Origin: Cytospora piceicola
Taxonomy: Eukaryota; Ascomycota; Sordariomycetes; Diaporthales; Cytosporaceae
DNA: 64,000 nt
Direction: 5' to 3'
NCBI GenBank assembly: GCA_023375675.1
Contig: JALQBC010000044.1
Location: 1-64,000 of the forward strand
The notes under the pieces were generated by a model, which made no database searches, was not told the origin of the DNA, and worked only from the letters and a program-made list of their open reading frames with translations. Shown in pieces: positions 46,261-56,999 of the stretch. Every line of letters starts with the position of its first letter. Position 1 is the stretch's first letter. The translations under genes were made by a program, and so were the position numbers.

Positions 46261-46770
46261 TCAAGAGGGCCCAGTTGAAACTAGGTCCTTATGAAAGTAC
46301 ACCCGTTTATACCCATCCTCTTCCCTTCGGCCAGTCTCGACGATTCCCATCTTCGCATACAGCGTGATGTTCTCGGTCATCTTCTGGTTGGTAAAAAGCA
46401 CAAGCGTTGTCCTGCCCCTCTCTCGCGCAAATTCCTCGGCGAGGTTCATGAGTAGACGGCCGTGCCCGCGCCCCTGGGCCGATGGGCCAACAACGATATC
46501 GTTCACTTTGATGAGGCCGTTGCCTGTGTCTAAAAGGAGGGACGAGCCATCCGCATCGCCGTCCGTTTGGCTGCGTAGCATGAACACCTCTTGGGACTGG
46601 GAGGTGATGATGGCTTACTAGTCCTCCGCCGTTGGCGCTGGCATCTGGCCGCCCATGCGTGGGACATATTTGAAGTAGGCAGGTACGACCAGTTGCTTGA
46701 TGGCATCTGCGTTTAAGGGTCCAGCTTGGTCAATCACGACATCTTGACGCTGTCCTATATCGCCGCTTCG
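46261..46770 (-). pseudogene. GNAT acetyltransferase with two adjacent stop codons
   Basis: One minus-strand frame encodes a GNAT-family acetyltransferase from about 46770 to 46261. The N-terminal part has ADAIKQLVVPAYFKYVPRMG and ends PTAED. The next two codons are TAG and TAA (46620-46615), and the frame then goes straight on with AIITSQSQEVFMLRS. After that come the acetyl-CoA-binding motif VGPSAQGRGHGRLLMN, MTENITLYAKMG and YKRVYFHKDL. The two stops sit exactly where relatives have Tyr and a small residue (ADYAAI type). No ATG precedes the N-terminal part in frame. A 22-nt GTAAGC..CCCAG stretch spans the stops but is too short for an intron. A gene damaged by nonsense mutation is the simplest reading. 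Confidence 0.65.
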
Positions 46771-47248
46771 TGGTGATACTTCGGGAAGGCCTGTCACAAG
46801 GGCACTCACCACCCTGCCGAATAAAGTGATTACCAAGATACTATGACCAGTTTGAGGATTGTCGGGTTTCGGTGTTTTTGGGGTTTGGAGTGGAAATGAG
46901 TCCAATCTAAAAGGACGGTCCCTAATATCCTATATGAGAGCAGGCAAGTAACACAGGAGTCATGAAGTACATCAATAACCTGAGTATCGAGGTACCTCTG
47001 ACTCAGCAAGACTTGGGGTCCGTGCTTAGACATCCACATCCTCGAATGTCCATTTGCATGTGACATTAATGCACAACGACGTGGGATTGCCACGACCAAC
47101 AACTGACTCCCTGTCGATCCTTACTGACTGCTGTTCCTCTCCATCGCATCGCCTGCAAATATGTCGATCCCTTAATTGTACCCGCATCTTTTACTCTTAC
47201 TCTTTCCCAACCTTCAGATTATCCTACGACATCTCTGCCCTCTCCAAG
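46771..47248. other. Divergent intergenic region
   Basis: Nearly 480 bases upstream of the lipase gene. The missing 5' end of the GNAT pseudogene may have been here, but I cannot find it. Confidence 0.35.
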
Positions 47249-49370
47249 ATGCCGGTTCCCTTTCTCGGGCGCCTCAACATGTGAGTTCTGGCATTACACG
47301 TGAAACAGCCTGGGATTATACTGACTCTCTGTGCAAGAATCGAATATGTCGCTGTACTAGGTTCATTCCTTTTTGTCAGCCTCGAGGTCATCATTCGAGT
47401 CCTGACCTTTGCCTTGCGTATGTTGGCTTCCAGCCCCTGAGCGATTCTTTACCCCTGACCACGGGACAGCACCACCGATTATCGCCCTGTGCTACCGAGC
47501 TTCACGACGACTGTTCAACAAATGGAGATCCGCTGCTGATAAGAAAGCGGAGGAAAAGAGGAAGGGTATGTCTGGTATACTCCGGCTGATGGCACCAAGA
47601 GCCCAATTGGACTGACGGGTACTTGACCAGAGTTATCGACCTCGATAAGAAACGCAACCGACTTCGTCGAACTGTGCGAGCTATTCGGATACAGAGCTGA
47701 AGAACATGTTGTCCAGACCAAGGATGGATATCTCCTGGGGCTACACCGACTCGCATGGAAGCGAGGCGAGGAAGATACCAGGGTCAATTTCGGGCCCAAC
47801 AGCGTGAAGAAACGAGTCGTCTACCTACACCATGGGCTTCTCATGAACAGCGAGGTGTGGGTTTGCCTCACCGATGCGCAGAGGGCGTTGCCGTTCGTCT
47901 TGGTAGATAAGGGCTTCGATGTTTGGGTACGTTTATCCAAATTTGTCCAGTCCGGGGATTGATTTGCTGACCATTGATAATCAGCTGGGGAACAATCGAG
48001 GAAACAAGTACTCCAAGAAGTCTGTCCATTCGGCTCCGAGCTCTATCGAGTTCTGGGACTTCTCCATCGACGAGTTTGCCTTCCATGACATTCCCAACAG
48101 TATAGAGTACATTTTGGAAAGCACGGAACAACCGTCCCTGTCCTACATCGGCTTCTCACAAGGCACTGCACAGGCCTTTGCTGCCTTGTCCATTCATCCG
48201 AAGTTGAACCAGCAAGTCAACGTATTCATCGCACTGGCGCCGGCCATGTCACCTCCTGGCCTGGCCAACGGCATCGCTGATGCCCTTATAAAAGCGTCGC
48301 CTCAGGTCTTGTTCCTCATGTTCGGCCGTCGGTCCATCCTGGCCTCCGCACCTCTGTGGGAGTCACTCATCTACCCGCCTCTGTACATCAAAATTATTGA
48401 TATGGGCATATCGTTCTTGTTCAATTGGAAGGCCAAGAACCTGACGCCATCCCAGAAACTCGCCGCCTACCCTCATCTGTACTCATTCACTTCCACCAAA
48501 TCTGTTGTCCACTGGTTCCAGATTATCCGCACCAAGTCTTTCCAGATGTACGATGACGATCCACCGTTGACCATTGGCGGCACAAACCCCCGCTTCACGA
48601 AGGTTGCCAAGTACCCAACACGCAATATCAAAACGCCCATCGTGCTCGTCTACGGAGGTAGCGACTCCCTGGTCGACATCAAGGCGATGCTGCGCGAGCT
48701 ACCGCCCACCACCGTCGCCACCGAGATACCCCACTACGAGCACCTCGACTTCCTCTGGGCCAAGGACGTCGCGGCACAGGTGTTCCCGCACGTCTTTGAC
48801 GCCTTGGACAGCTTTACCGACGCGGAGCACACCAAGGACGAGTACGACAGCTACCGCCGGGCCAGATACCACAGCCTGAACGCCAGTAACATGTTCTGGA
48901 GGAACGCGCACTCGCACACCAACAGCGACGTCAACGAGAGCGACGTCAGCAGCGCACTCAACAGTGCCACGGGCGAGAAGCTGCCACACCAGGCTCGCGA
49001 GAGTGCATTGCGCGGGGTCCAGTTCACCGACGACTCCTCGAACGGGGCAGAACTCAGCGAGCAGGGCACCGGGGGCCACGATGCTGCCCGGCCGAGGAAG
49101 AACTCTGGCCCGTTTGTGCCCAATGGCACCGAGGACAGACCGGGCAGCAGTGATAGCCTCGCGTCGTCCCCGACCCTGCGCCGGCGCTCCAGCGGTAGTC
49201 TCAGGAGCTCGTTGCGGTCTGGGAAGGGGATCAGTCTGGGAAAGGGCGTGGGCGGGGTGAGCACGGCGGACGTTACGGGCATCGGGGCGACGAGCCCCAA
49301 GCAGGGGAACGAGAATGAGGGTGGAGAGGCGAGGAGGAAGCTCCGAATGGTGTCGGGGTCTGGGCGGTAG
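47249..49370 (+). CDS. Steryl ester hydrolase (Tgl1/Yeh type), membrane-anchored, five exons
   Basis: Exons 47249-47280, 47338-47417, 47470-47565, 47631-47926 and 47985-49370 join with every phase closing, giving 629 aa. Introns are 52-65 nt. The short first exons encode an N-terminal membrane anchor (residues about 11-38, YVAVLGSFLFVSLEVIIRVL), then a basic linker. The lipase part starts with the AB-hydrolase lipase region (EEHVVQTKDGYLLGLHR), the oxyanion HHG at 136-138 and the GNNRGNKYS block. The catalytic triad reads S226 in GFSQG, D395 in GGSDS and H421 in HYEHLDF. This family cleaves sterol esters and some triacylglycerols on lipid droplets. The last 170 residues are Ser/Gly/Arg-rich, without a known fold, and could be regulatory. 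The protein looks intact. Confidence 0.92.
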
Positions 49371-49903
49371 TTTTAAAACTTTGCTTTTTATAGAATGATA
49401 CATTTTCCTATGAAGTGGCTGTTGGGCCATACAAGATACCTCAGAATTTTCACTCAATCACTTAGACTTACACCAAAGGAACTATAGAGTGTGTAGTGCC
49501 TAGAAGGAGCGACTAGTTTGTTTGCCATATCCTTAAGGAAATAATCCCTATACTAGGTATACTGGAGATCGTTTCTCCTCATCATCAATTTTACTACCGA
49601 AAATGGGCTGGCCCCGTTCCACTACTTACTTCTTTTCAAGTGCCAGTATCTTATCCTCTCCCCTTTTAACTTCTATACTCCCCGCCGCTATCGTCCATCA
49701 GACGCAATTCCGAGGCTGTCCTGCGCTGTAACGGTGCTGTCACCTATAATTTTATTATTTCGACTGCCCAGGTGAGGACCGAATACTAGTACCAGCTTCG
49801 ACAGTAGACCGCCGTCTCTATACCCACAGCTACTGCCAATGGAGTGGCCGGGGCTCGACAGGTCAGCCGAGGAAGGCCAAATCTAGAGTACATTCTCTAC
49901 GGT
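49371..49903. other. Convergent intergenic region
   Basis: The 3' ends of the lipase and F-box genes face each other. No gene is seen. Confidence 0.4.
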
Positions 49904-51438
49904 TCAATCATCTTTGTCCACCCACCGTCCAACCTCTCCCCACTTCCTAAAGGTGGCACAGTTGCGGTCATCACACCACAGTAGATGCTTCGTCTGGGCG
50001 TCCCCACGTGGGTCCATCGGGCCAGTAATTTCTAGGCTATTCAGCCATCCCTTGTCCGTGGGCTTTTCGAAGTTTCCCCGTTTAGCCATGGAAAAATCAA
50101 GCCTGCTATATCTTCTGCCTTCGTATACGCGATTATACCACTGCCAGCCGTATGAGGTTCTGCAATCGGGGCAACGGTCGTCATGAGTGGCGTAGTCGAC
50201 ATCATCTGAGATGGTACTGGCGGTGTATGCAGTTGTCATCAGACAGAGTGGACAATGGTTTCCAGACTGGGCGATCGCGTCTCCCGATTTCAAAATAAGC
50301 GGTGTCTCGCTGTTGCAAGTCTTCAGATTTATGCGCCCAGTGACATGGCATTCTTTGCGCTTGAACGTCGGATGTAGCTTCATCTGCCACTTCTGACTGA
50401 CATCATCCAGCGTTGCATGGGGGCAAAGGGGCAGGTCGTGCTCTCCCGTGTATGCGTAGATGTCTCGCAGGATCGCGGCCAACGACCAGGTTCTCTTCTT
50501 TTGGTCAGAAGGTTCGAAGCTGAAGACTTCCCAGGTTACGTCAACGTTGACCTTTACCCTAGCTCCATCCGATCTAGATAGCCTGTTGATTTTGACTTTG
50601 ATGGGTTTTCCCCCATGGCTTTTGTCATCACACGTAAAGTTGGCTTCGCCTTGGCTCTCGTCTCCATCCTATGCAGTTCAAGATTAGCAAGCGCAAACAA
50701 AGAGTGCGTGCATCAGCGGTTTTGACACAGGCTTCCACGGGTACTCGAATGATACATAATAATAGAAAAACGAGGACAAATCCTGCGTACCTCTAGCCAA
50801 GACCAGTAGATGATGAGATGGTCACAGACGCGCATATAACCTTCCCTCCCAATGCAAATCCTCACATAGCCTGGGAGAGGTCTTTGCTGGCCGCTGAAAT
50901 ATACCGTTGGGTGATTTTCTTGGCACCCTGAGCACCAGAGAGGCTTCCGCAGCTTCGCACGAGTGTTCTCAAGCTCCTGCGGGTTCTCCTGAAGTTTCCG
51001 GCAGGGTGAACAGTACAGCTGGGACCGAATAACACTTCGCGCCCGCTCGTTCTGTTCTTGGACCGGTGGGAACATACCCCGGAAGTGCCGCGAGGTCTGC
51101 CTGAGCTGATAAATGCTCTCCGGTGGCAGGTGCTGGGTGATCAGCCAGGTGAGCTCGGGCAGAAGCCCGCACAGACGGCTTCTTGCGAGGTTGCGGTTAT
51201 GGTTCATGGCCCATGGCTCCAGAGGCTGAGAATCATCATGGACGACGGGGCGGTTGACTCGAGGGCTTTGTGCATTAACCTGGTCGTCATAGACGGGGTC
51301 CTTGTCTGTAGAAGACGGCACTGCTTTATTTCGCCTCTTGGTCGCGACCACTGCAGAGGTTGCTTTTGACACCATGGTAATGCCAGCAGCAAGAACCCGG
51401 ATAAGGTATGTGCTACATATCTTGACTCTTGACTTCAT
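49904..51438 (-). CDS. F-box protein with Cys-rich region, two exons
   Basis: Exons 51438-50791 and 50668-49904 join in phase 0 (GTACGC donor, GCATAG acceptor, 122-nt intron) to give 470 aa. An F-box lies at about residues 88-122 (LCGLLPELTWLITQHLPPESIY, QLRQTSRHFR). It would bind Skp1 and make the protein the target-recognition part of an SCF ubiquitin ligase. It is followed by Cys pairs (YCSPC near 145, WCSGC near 170) and, after the intron, CPLC and CPDC, so zinc binding is likely. This layout is a frequent, fast-evolving fungal family without named targets. An internal Met at 22 could be the real start. The region upstream contains a 9-bp minisatellite and a poly-G run. Confidence 0.78.
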
Positions 51439-51523
51439 GTTTTCAACCTTTTAATATCGTGTAGAAGTCGGTAAGTGTTGCGGTTCCGTCCTGGCAGTGC
51501 TTTGGCCTAGGGTAAGGAGTGTT

Positions 51524-51535
51524 GGGGGGGGGGGG
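51524..51535. repeat. Poly-G run
   Basis: Twelve consecutive G on the plus strand, about 85 bases upstream of the F-box start. Length may be unstable or mis-sequenced. Confidence 0.9.
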
Positions 51536-51667
51536 AGTGGCCTGTGGGAATGTGAAAAGGCAGGTAGTTGAAGAAGGACAAAACACTGAGAAGTACCTAC
51601 GGGTAGCAGAAAGCGTCGTTTCTTACCTACTTATAACCTACTGCGAGGTTATGACAAAATGCTAAAT

Positions 51668-51772
51668 AGGAGACTAAAAGACTAGGGGACTAAGAGACAG
51701 GAGACTAGGAGACTAGGAGACTAGGAGACCAGGAGACAAGGAGACAGGAGTCTAGGAGACTAGGAGACGAGG
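51668..51772. repeat. GGAGACTA minisatellite
   Basis: About eleven imperfect units of 8-10 bases (consensus GGAGACTA with an optional G) in tandem. They include variants with CC, CAA and a TCTA start. It is purine-rich on this strand and sits some 230-330 bases upstream of the F-box gene. Confidence 0.85.
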
Positions 51773-52029
51773 AAAACTGATGTAGTTGCGATCCGAGACG
51801 GTGATGGTCACCTGTACTCACTGAAAGCCCCCGGGAGCCGATAGTTGCTGCCGGCTTCTGCGATCAGACACTTTAGTATAACTCGCTCCCGCAAGATTCA
51901 GCGGCACCTGACCTGTTTGATAGAGGATGTAGCCGGTAGCCGAGATCAGACTCGCTGTTGATAGGGACACGTGACAAGGCACCTGGGGTTTCAGAGGTCA
52001 ATTTCCGTTGGTAAAGTTATTTCCTGCCC

Positions 52030-52530
52030 ATCGGTACGCTAGCTACTGACAATTAATATTTGCTACTTTGCCAAGCATATATAGATGATACATATAATAT
52101 AGACCACACTTAAGAAGGAAGATGTCTCAACATGAGAAATAAAACCAATACTATATAGGCTTCGTTAGATCTTCAACAACTTATAGTAAATTACTTATAT
52201 GATATGTTTGTAGCTGCCTACTAAGGGGGGAGGCATATCTTAAGGATGTATTTATTCCTGCAAAGTCGATAATGATCTTAACACTCTGACTATTATGTTT
52301 CATCATAGCTGTCTCAGAGAAGTGATGTTTCTTCGCAGGCTCAGCTAGTACCATTTATATAAGACGAACAGCCAAAGTATATATGCTGTTGACGATGACT
52401 TTGAAGCCTGGAGAGCAATGTCTTTATGGCTATGCACAATTCTAATTGGTACCTTCTTCTGGTCAACCCTGAAGCTAGCAGTATTATTATAATGTTCGAA
52501 TCATATTGTATATGGTCTAAATACTGCTTT
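52030..52530. repeat. AT-rich stretch
   Basis: Composition drops to mostly A/T with many TATA/ATAT words and no frames. It looks like RIP-type or decayed repeat sequence next to the small secreted protein gene; no element can be named. Confidence 0.45.
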
Positions 52531-52863
52531 ACCTTGCATAAGGGTCCTGCTTCTAGGTACGTACCATTTGACCTTAGGTATTGAATAATTGGGAGCCTCC
52601 AAAGCTACCTAGGTACTTTCAACAGCAAGTGAAGCACAGTGTCAGCAAAGGCAACTTCACATCTGATTCACTCCTACACCTCAATAGTCTTAACAAGTAC
52701 TATTTAAAGTCAGCTTCGATTTGTGACTCTTCTAACTTTGCGACACTTACAACCCATCTCCTCAGACGGAAACCACCCAACCACACGTCAAAGCCTCTCG
52801 AAACAAACAAACAACGCAACTCTATCTACATAAACACGCACCTACCATCAAAAATCAAACATC

Positions 52864-53190
52864 ATGAAGGTTCTCGGCGCCGTTCTCATTCTATTCGCCC
52901 TCGGCCTGGTCGGCCAGACCAGCGCTGTCAGTTACTGTTGCCGCCCTAACTGCGGTGTCTGTCGTAAGGAGGAGTGCGGAAATCGCGACGTCTGCACCAA
53001 CTTCTTTGTGAGTCGTCCCCGCCCCTTTACTACAAAGTTTGGTGTGTTTTTGATGGAAACTAATTGAGATACCTATGCCTGCTTATAGTTCAACACCTGT
53101 TGCGCCGACGAGAAGCGCACCATCATGGTCGACAGCGAGAAGGAGTACTTCGAGGCGATCGCGGCTGGAGAGGTCAACTGGGAGGATTAG
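52864..53190 (+). CDS. Small secreted cysteine-rich protein (effector candidate), two exons
   Basis: Exons 52864-53007 and 53089-53190 join in phase 0 (GTGAGT donor, CTTATAG acceptor, 81-nt intron) to give 81 aa. The first 21 residues (MKVLGAVLILFALGLVGQTS plus A) are a classic signal peptide. The mature part of about 60 residues has eight cysteines in the order CC, C, C, C, C, CC, enough for four disulfides, all in its first half. It ends with an acidic helix-like tail (EYFEAIAAGEVNWED). Size, export signal and cysteines are what effector and antimicrobial small proteins share; no named family is recognised. It sits beside an AT-rich island, a typical effector setting. Function is unknown. 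Confidence 0.82.
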
Positions 53191-53203
53191 GCTGGATGCA
53201 GGA

Positions 53204-53253
53204 GGCAATGGTGGCATAGTGGCAATGGAGGCATAGTGGCAATGGAGGCATTG
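53204..53253. repeat. 17-bp tandem repeat
   Basis: About three units of GGCAATGGAGGCATAGT lie right after the stop codon of the small secreted protein gene, in its 3' leader region. Confidence 0.8.
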
Positions 53254-54516
53254 GGGGTTCCTGCGCTTGCCAATCCCAGCCCGTAACAAGATCATGGGCA
53301 CTGCCTCTCATCTATGATGGGTCAACAAAACAAGAAGAAGCATGCTTTGGCGTGTAGATTGGGGGACATTCATGTGCTACCGTGGTACTCTGGGAAGCAG
53401 TCTACAGCTAGGCACGTTTCTCGGAAAGGAGCCAGACAGATACATACTAAGACCTGAACTGCTAGTCTAGAATACCTCCATCGTCAATTGAGTATCGTGG
53501 TAGCAGAACATGAAAGAGTCCTGGTAATAATAGGGCACGGGCTCATTGCATATGTATGTGCATGATCTCATGTGAGCTTTCACAGAACAAACCCGACAAG
53601 TGCATCGTTATGAATACTGCCTTCTCAGACCGTGCATTTTTTACCCATAGTTTACATTGTCTTGAAGGGAGAACCTAGAAAAGAAGAACGATGTACTTAA
53701 ATCAAAGGTTTAAGAAAGATCTACGTAAATGGTAGTTCTTATAGATTAGGTAAGATATATGTTTAAATCAAGGTTACCTTAGCGATTGGTTCTGAAACTA
53801 CGTGGCGCTGAGCTAATAATTTTCAGAGTTTCCATGTTTACACATGATTGGACAGGCAGACAGGGGACTGACTCTCTTGGTGGATTTCCAACCCCGGGAC
53901 ATGGCCCACATGGCAATGTTCAGGATCTTACTGTAGTTGGGGAGATACGAAGTAGGTAAACAGTTACTTACACATGTCACCCAGAAACCCTGGAAGAATG
54001 CGCGTAGCATGACCATCTTACAATATGACAACGAGGATTTATACTGCGACTATGTACTACATACCCTCGTCGAATTGGCCTATTTGAAAGAAAAAGGCTG
54101 TCCCGCTCAGCCCGCTGCACCCTCCTCTGGCTGGCTCCAATCGCTTCAATCAATCGTTCAGTTTCAATCTGTGTCAACTTGACCCATCAAACTCAACTCC
54201 TTTCGATCGTATTAAGTTCAATCGAGGCACCATGGTTGCAGGGAGGGCCAAGGCCGCGCGATTCAGGCCTATCCAAGCCCAGGGAGCGAAGCATTCCAGG
54301 CCAATCAGAAGAGGTTGCAATCAATCAGCCAGGGAGCTCTTACTTCGAGGCTAATACATAACTAGGTACCTACATAGCACAAGCCGAATTCCTCGGCCTA
54401 GCAGTGCGAGTCTTCGTTCTCTACACAATTACCCCTTCGGGTTTATCTTCATTCCTCCACCCCCTTTCCGTCCACTGCGGTGAGCGCATCCAGTGGAAGA
54501 AGGACCAATATTCAAC
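53254..54516. other. Intergenic, partly AT-rich
   Basis: About 1.2 kb with an AT-rich patch at 53690-53800. No gene is supported; short frames on both strands lack motifs. Confidence 0.4.
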
Positions 54517-55371
54517 ATGGCCTCATATTATTCCCACCACCCAGCTACAACAGCCACCCTCCTGCTGGGTCTATTCTCCGCTATATGCGGCGCCGTGACA
54601 ACCACAAACAGCGTGCAGTTCCTCTTCCCAACGAACGGGACGACCCTGCATTACAACGACTACGTACAGGTGCAATATATCTCCGAGTTCAGCGACCCGT
54701 GGCTGGTTGCCTTCTGCAGCTCGGCGGACGGCCACATCGACAAGAAGGGATCCCAGAGCGTCGGCGGCTACAACAACACCGCGACGGTCAAGCTCGGCTG
54801 GTCCGGCTCCGACACGCCGTGCTGGTTCGACCTCAAGCCCAACTCGACGGCCCCAGTCGGGTCCGGGGCAAACAGTGACCAGTGGTCCTACGATGTCTCC
54901 CAGCGCGCCGCGACGACCGTCGGCCTGGCTGCTACCTCGACGCCCACACCGGGGGCCATATCCATGGACACGGGCGCCGCGAACGCTACGAACGCTACCA
55001 GCACTCCCTACACGTCGACGAGCTCCTCGGACGGGTCCGGCAGCCTATCGACGGGCGCGCAGGCCGGGATAGGAGTAGGCGCCGCGGTAGCGGGCATATG
55101 CATCGGCGCTGCTGCGGTCTTCGTGTTCATGCGCTGGCGGCGGCGGCGCACGGCCAGGACGGCGGCGGCTGCTAGGGTTCAGGAGGACCAGTCTGGTAGA
55201 GAGGTGTATTTGGGAGATGATGAGGTGAAACATCCGGGAGGGTATCAGTATGTGCAGCAGGAAGCGTCGTCAGTGTCAGAAGTGGACGCTGGCTATCCTG
55301 CGGCGCAGGAGCTTGAAGGCGCCCCGGGGCTTTATGAACTGTCTGCATATACAGATTCAGATCGGAAGTAG
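54517..55371 (+). CDS. Single-pass membrane protein with signal peptide
   Basis: The gene encodes 284 aa. The frame opens upstream at a GTG, but the ATG at 54517 (CAACATGGC) is the start. An N-terminal signal peptide (about 1-30, TATLLLGLFSAICGA) leads to an extracellular domain of about 120 residues with two cysteines and several N-glycosylation sequons. A Ser/Thr-rich stalk (about 140-180) follows, then one membrane helix (AGIGVGAAVAGICIGAAAVFVF, about 186-208), a stop-transfer RWRRRR and a cytosolic tail. This is the layout of fungal Mid2/Wsc-like surface sensors. The outer domain lacks the eight-Cys WSC pattern, so I name no family. The tail has Tyr/acidic motifs. Confidence 0.72.
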   Translation: MASYYSHHPATTATLLLGLFSAICGAVTTTNSVQFLFPTNGTTLHYNDYVQVQYISEFSDPWLVAFCSSADGHIDKKGSQSVGGYNNTATVKLGWSGSDTPCWFDLKPNSTAPVGSGANSDQWSYDVSQRAATTVGLAATSTPTPGAISMDTGAANATNATSTPYTSTSSSDGSGSLSTGAQAGIGVGAAVAGICIGAAAVFVFMRWRRRRTARTAAAARVQEDQSGREVYLGDDEVKHPGGYQYVQQEASSVSEVDAGYPAAQELEGAPGLYELSAYTDSDRK

Positions 55372-55613
55372 TATGAAATGATAAGTAAAGGTTCGAGAGT
55401 AAGATATGCATTATGTCGTGGTTGCCATATTGGTCGCTGTTACATAACTTTGTAAATCAATTCGCAGTGACTGCTAATCAGCGAAGTTATCAGGGAACAG
55501 CTTAGCACTCTTCGCAAGTGTAGGATGGTTATATGCATGTCTTGCATTGCATCTCATGAAATTTAGGGAAAATGGAGTAGGAATCGTTACCATTCTGGGC
55601 TCTACTTTAGTTC

Positions 55614-56995
55614 AGAGCAATCTTTCAGTAGGTGGAGAAAGCAGCTCGAAGAGCTCTGATATATCATCAAGGTCCTCCAACCCTAGAACCAGCCTCTCAA
55701 GATTTCCCACTCGCTTTTCCTTGCATCACAGCAGAAGATGCCAATTTGCGATACTTGAGCTGGATACCCTCATCCGAAGAAGAATTGGGATCTCAAATCC
55801 GCGCGGCTGATCTATAATACACTCGAGCTTGACGCCATCACCGAAGTCGATAGTAACGCGTCCACCGCAGCTATAATGCGGTTGATTGAATCTGGTGCCG
55901 TGGAAGTAGGGCGTTTTGTGCACCAGGCCCCAAACCTCATCTCGATCCAAGCTATCACCAGCGGACTGCTCCAAGAGCACCTGCCGGTCCACTAGTTGTA
56001 CAGCGCCGATATAAGCAGCGTTTATCTGCGCCCCAGTAGTTGCCAGAGGCCGTTCCAGGGGGGGGGACAACCCGTCATGTACAGATATCGGCCCGGAAAG
56101 GCCGACCTTACGGCTCACAATGTTGACCAAGCGCCCCTGCCTCGAACCTGTCAGGGTTTTGCCGTTGCAGCTTGCCGATGGCCTCAATCTGTCCGTGGCA
56201 GCCGCCCACACAGGCGTGCAGCTTGACGCGGATGTTGAAGACCTGCCACGTGTGGCCCAGGTCCTCGACCACGCGGCGGACGTCGTAGGGTGGCGACCGG
56301 TCGGCACACTCGCTGAACATGCTCAGAAGACCGCCGTAGCGCCGCTCAAAGACCTTCTTGATGCTGACGTACCCGTTCCGGGCGAGCAGGGCGCCAAAGA
56401 GCCCGTTGCGCGCGGCAAGAAGGGCGTGCTGAATACGCTTCATCATGCCCTCGTACGTCGCCGATATCAGCCCGTCTCGAAAGCGACCACAGCCGACGTC
56501 AGGAAGTCGAGCCCCAAGACCTTTCTGCATGGGGTTCCTCCTGCCATTGCTGGTGGACAAGAAACGTGCTGTAGCTACAGAGGCCGAGTGCAGTGGCCCC
56601 ATGCTGTGATAGTCGTCCAGTTCCGTCGCCTGGATGAGTGAAGGCGCCCTTCAGGATAGCTGCTGCTAGGGGCCCAAGAGCCTTCGAAATGCCCATGCAA
56701 GCATTTGTCAGTCAAGTCCCGAAAGATTCGCAGGCTCAAGACGACCGAGTAGCTAACTGCTTGTTACTCACCTCATTGTACTCGATAACATTGCAGTAGC
56801 CAGGCAGCCTCAGTGCACTGCTGACCAGGGCACATTCCCGCCGGCAAGTCCACATGCTACCTCGTCTGGCATCAGGTGCTTGACACGCTTAGGGACCGGG
56901 CCTGAGATTTCCGAGGCCTTCAACCCGATCCTGGCACCTTTACAAAGTGTGGAGGTAGTACCGGCGTCTTCAACCAGGACCGGATCATTTTCCGT
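55614..56995 (-). pseudogene. Decayed MmgE/PrpD-family gene (cis-aconitate decarboxylase/2-methylcitrate dehydratase-like)
   Basis: Pieces in three frames, read right to left, rebuild most of an MmgE/PrpD protein. They are VPKRVKHLMPDEVACGLAGG near 56860-56920; a PGYCNVIEYNE piece; LGPLAAAILKGAF near 56670; and, after a shift of about four bases, ELDDYHSMGPLHSASVATARFL. The family block from GLISATYEGMMKRIQHA to HGQIEAI comes next at about 56170-56480. After a further shift at an AGGGGCG run there is AQINAAYIGAVQLVDRQVLLEQ, and after another shift LERLVLGLEDLDD at the end. At least four frame changes and a stop show it cannot be translated as one protein. The intact family rearranges or decarboxylates tricarboxylic acids. 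Decay is by indels rather than AT-drift. Confidence 0.72.
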
Positions 56996-56999
56996 TGGT

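Larger units (their letters stand above)
51439..52863. other. Divergent intergenic region with repeats
   Basis: This separates the F-box gene (minus) from the small secreted protein gene (plus). It holds a 12-G run, a GGAGACTA minisatellite and an AT-rich stretch from about 52030 to 52530. No gene is supported; a frame at 52581 is leader sequence of the secreted-protein gene. Confidence 0.5.

Noticed and set aside
48699..49457. 252-codon minus-strand ORF
   Set aside because: Antisense shadow of the steryl ester hydrolase C-terminus.
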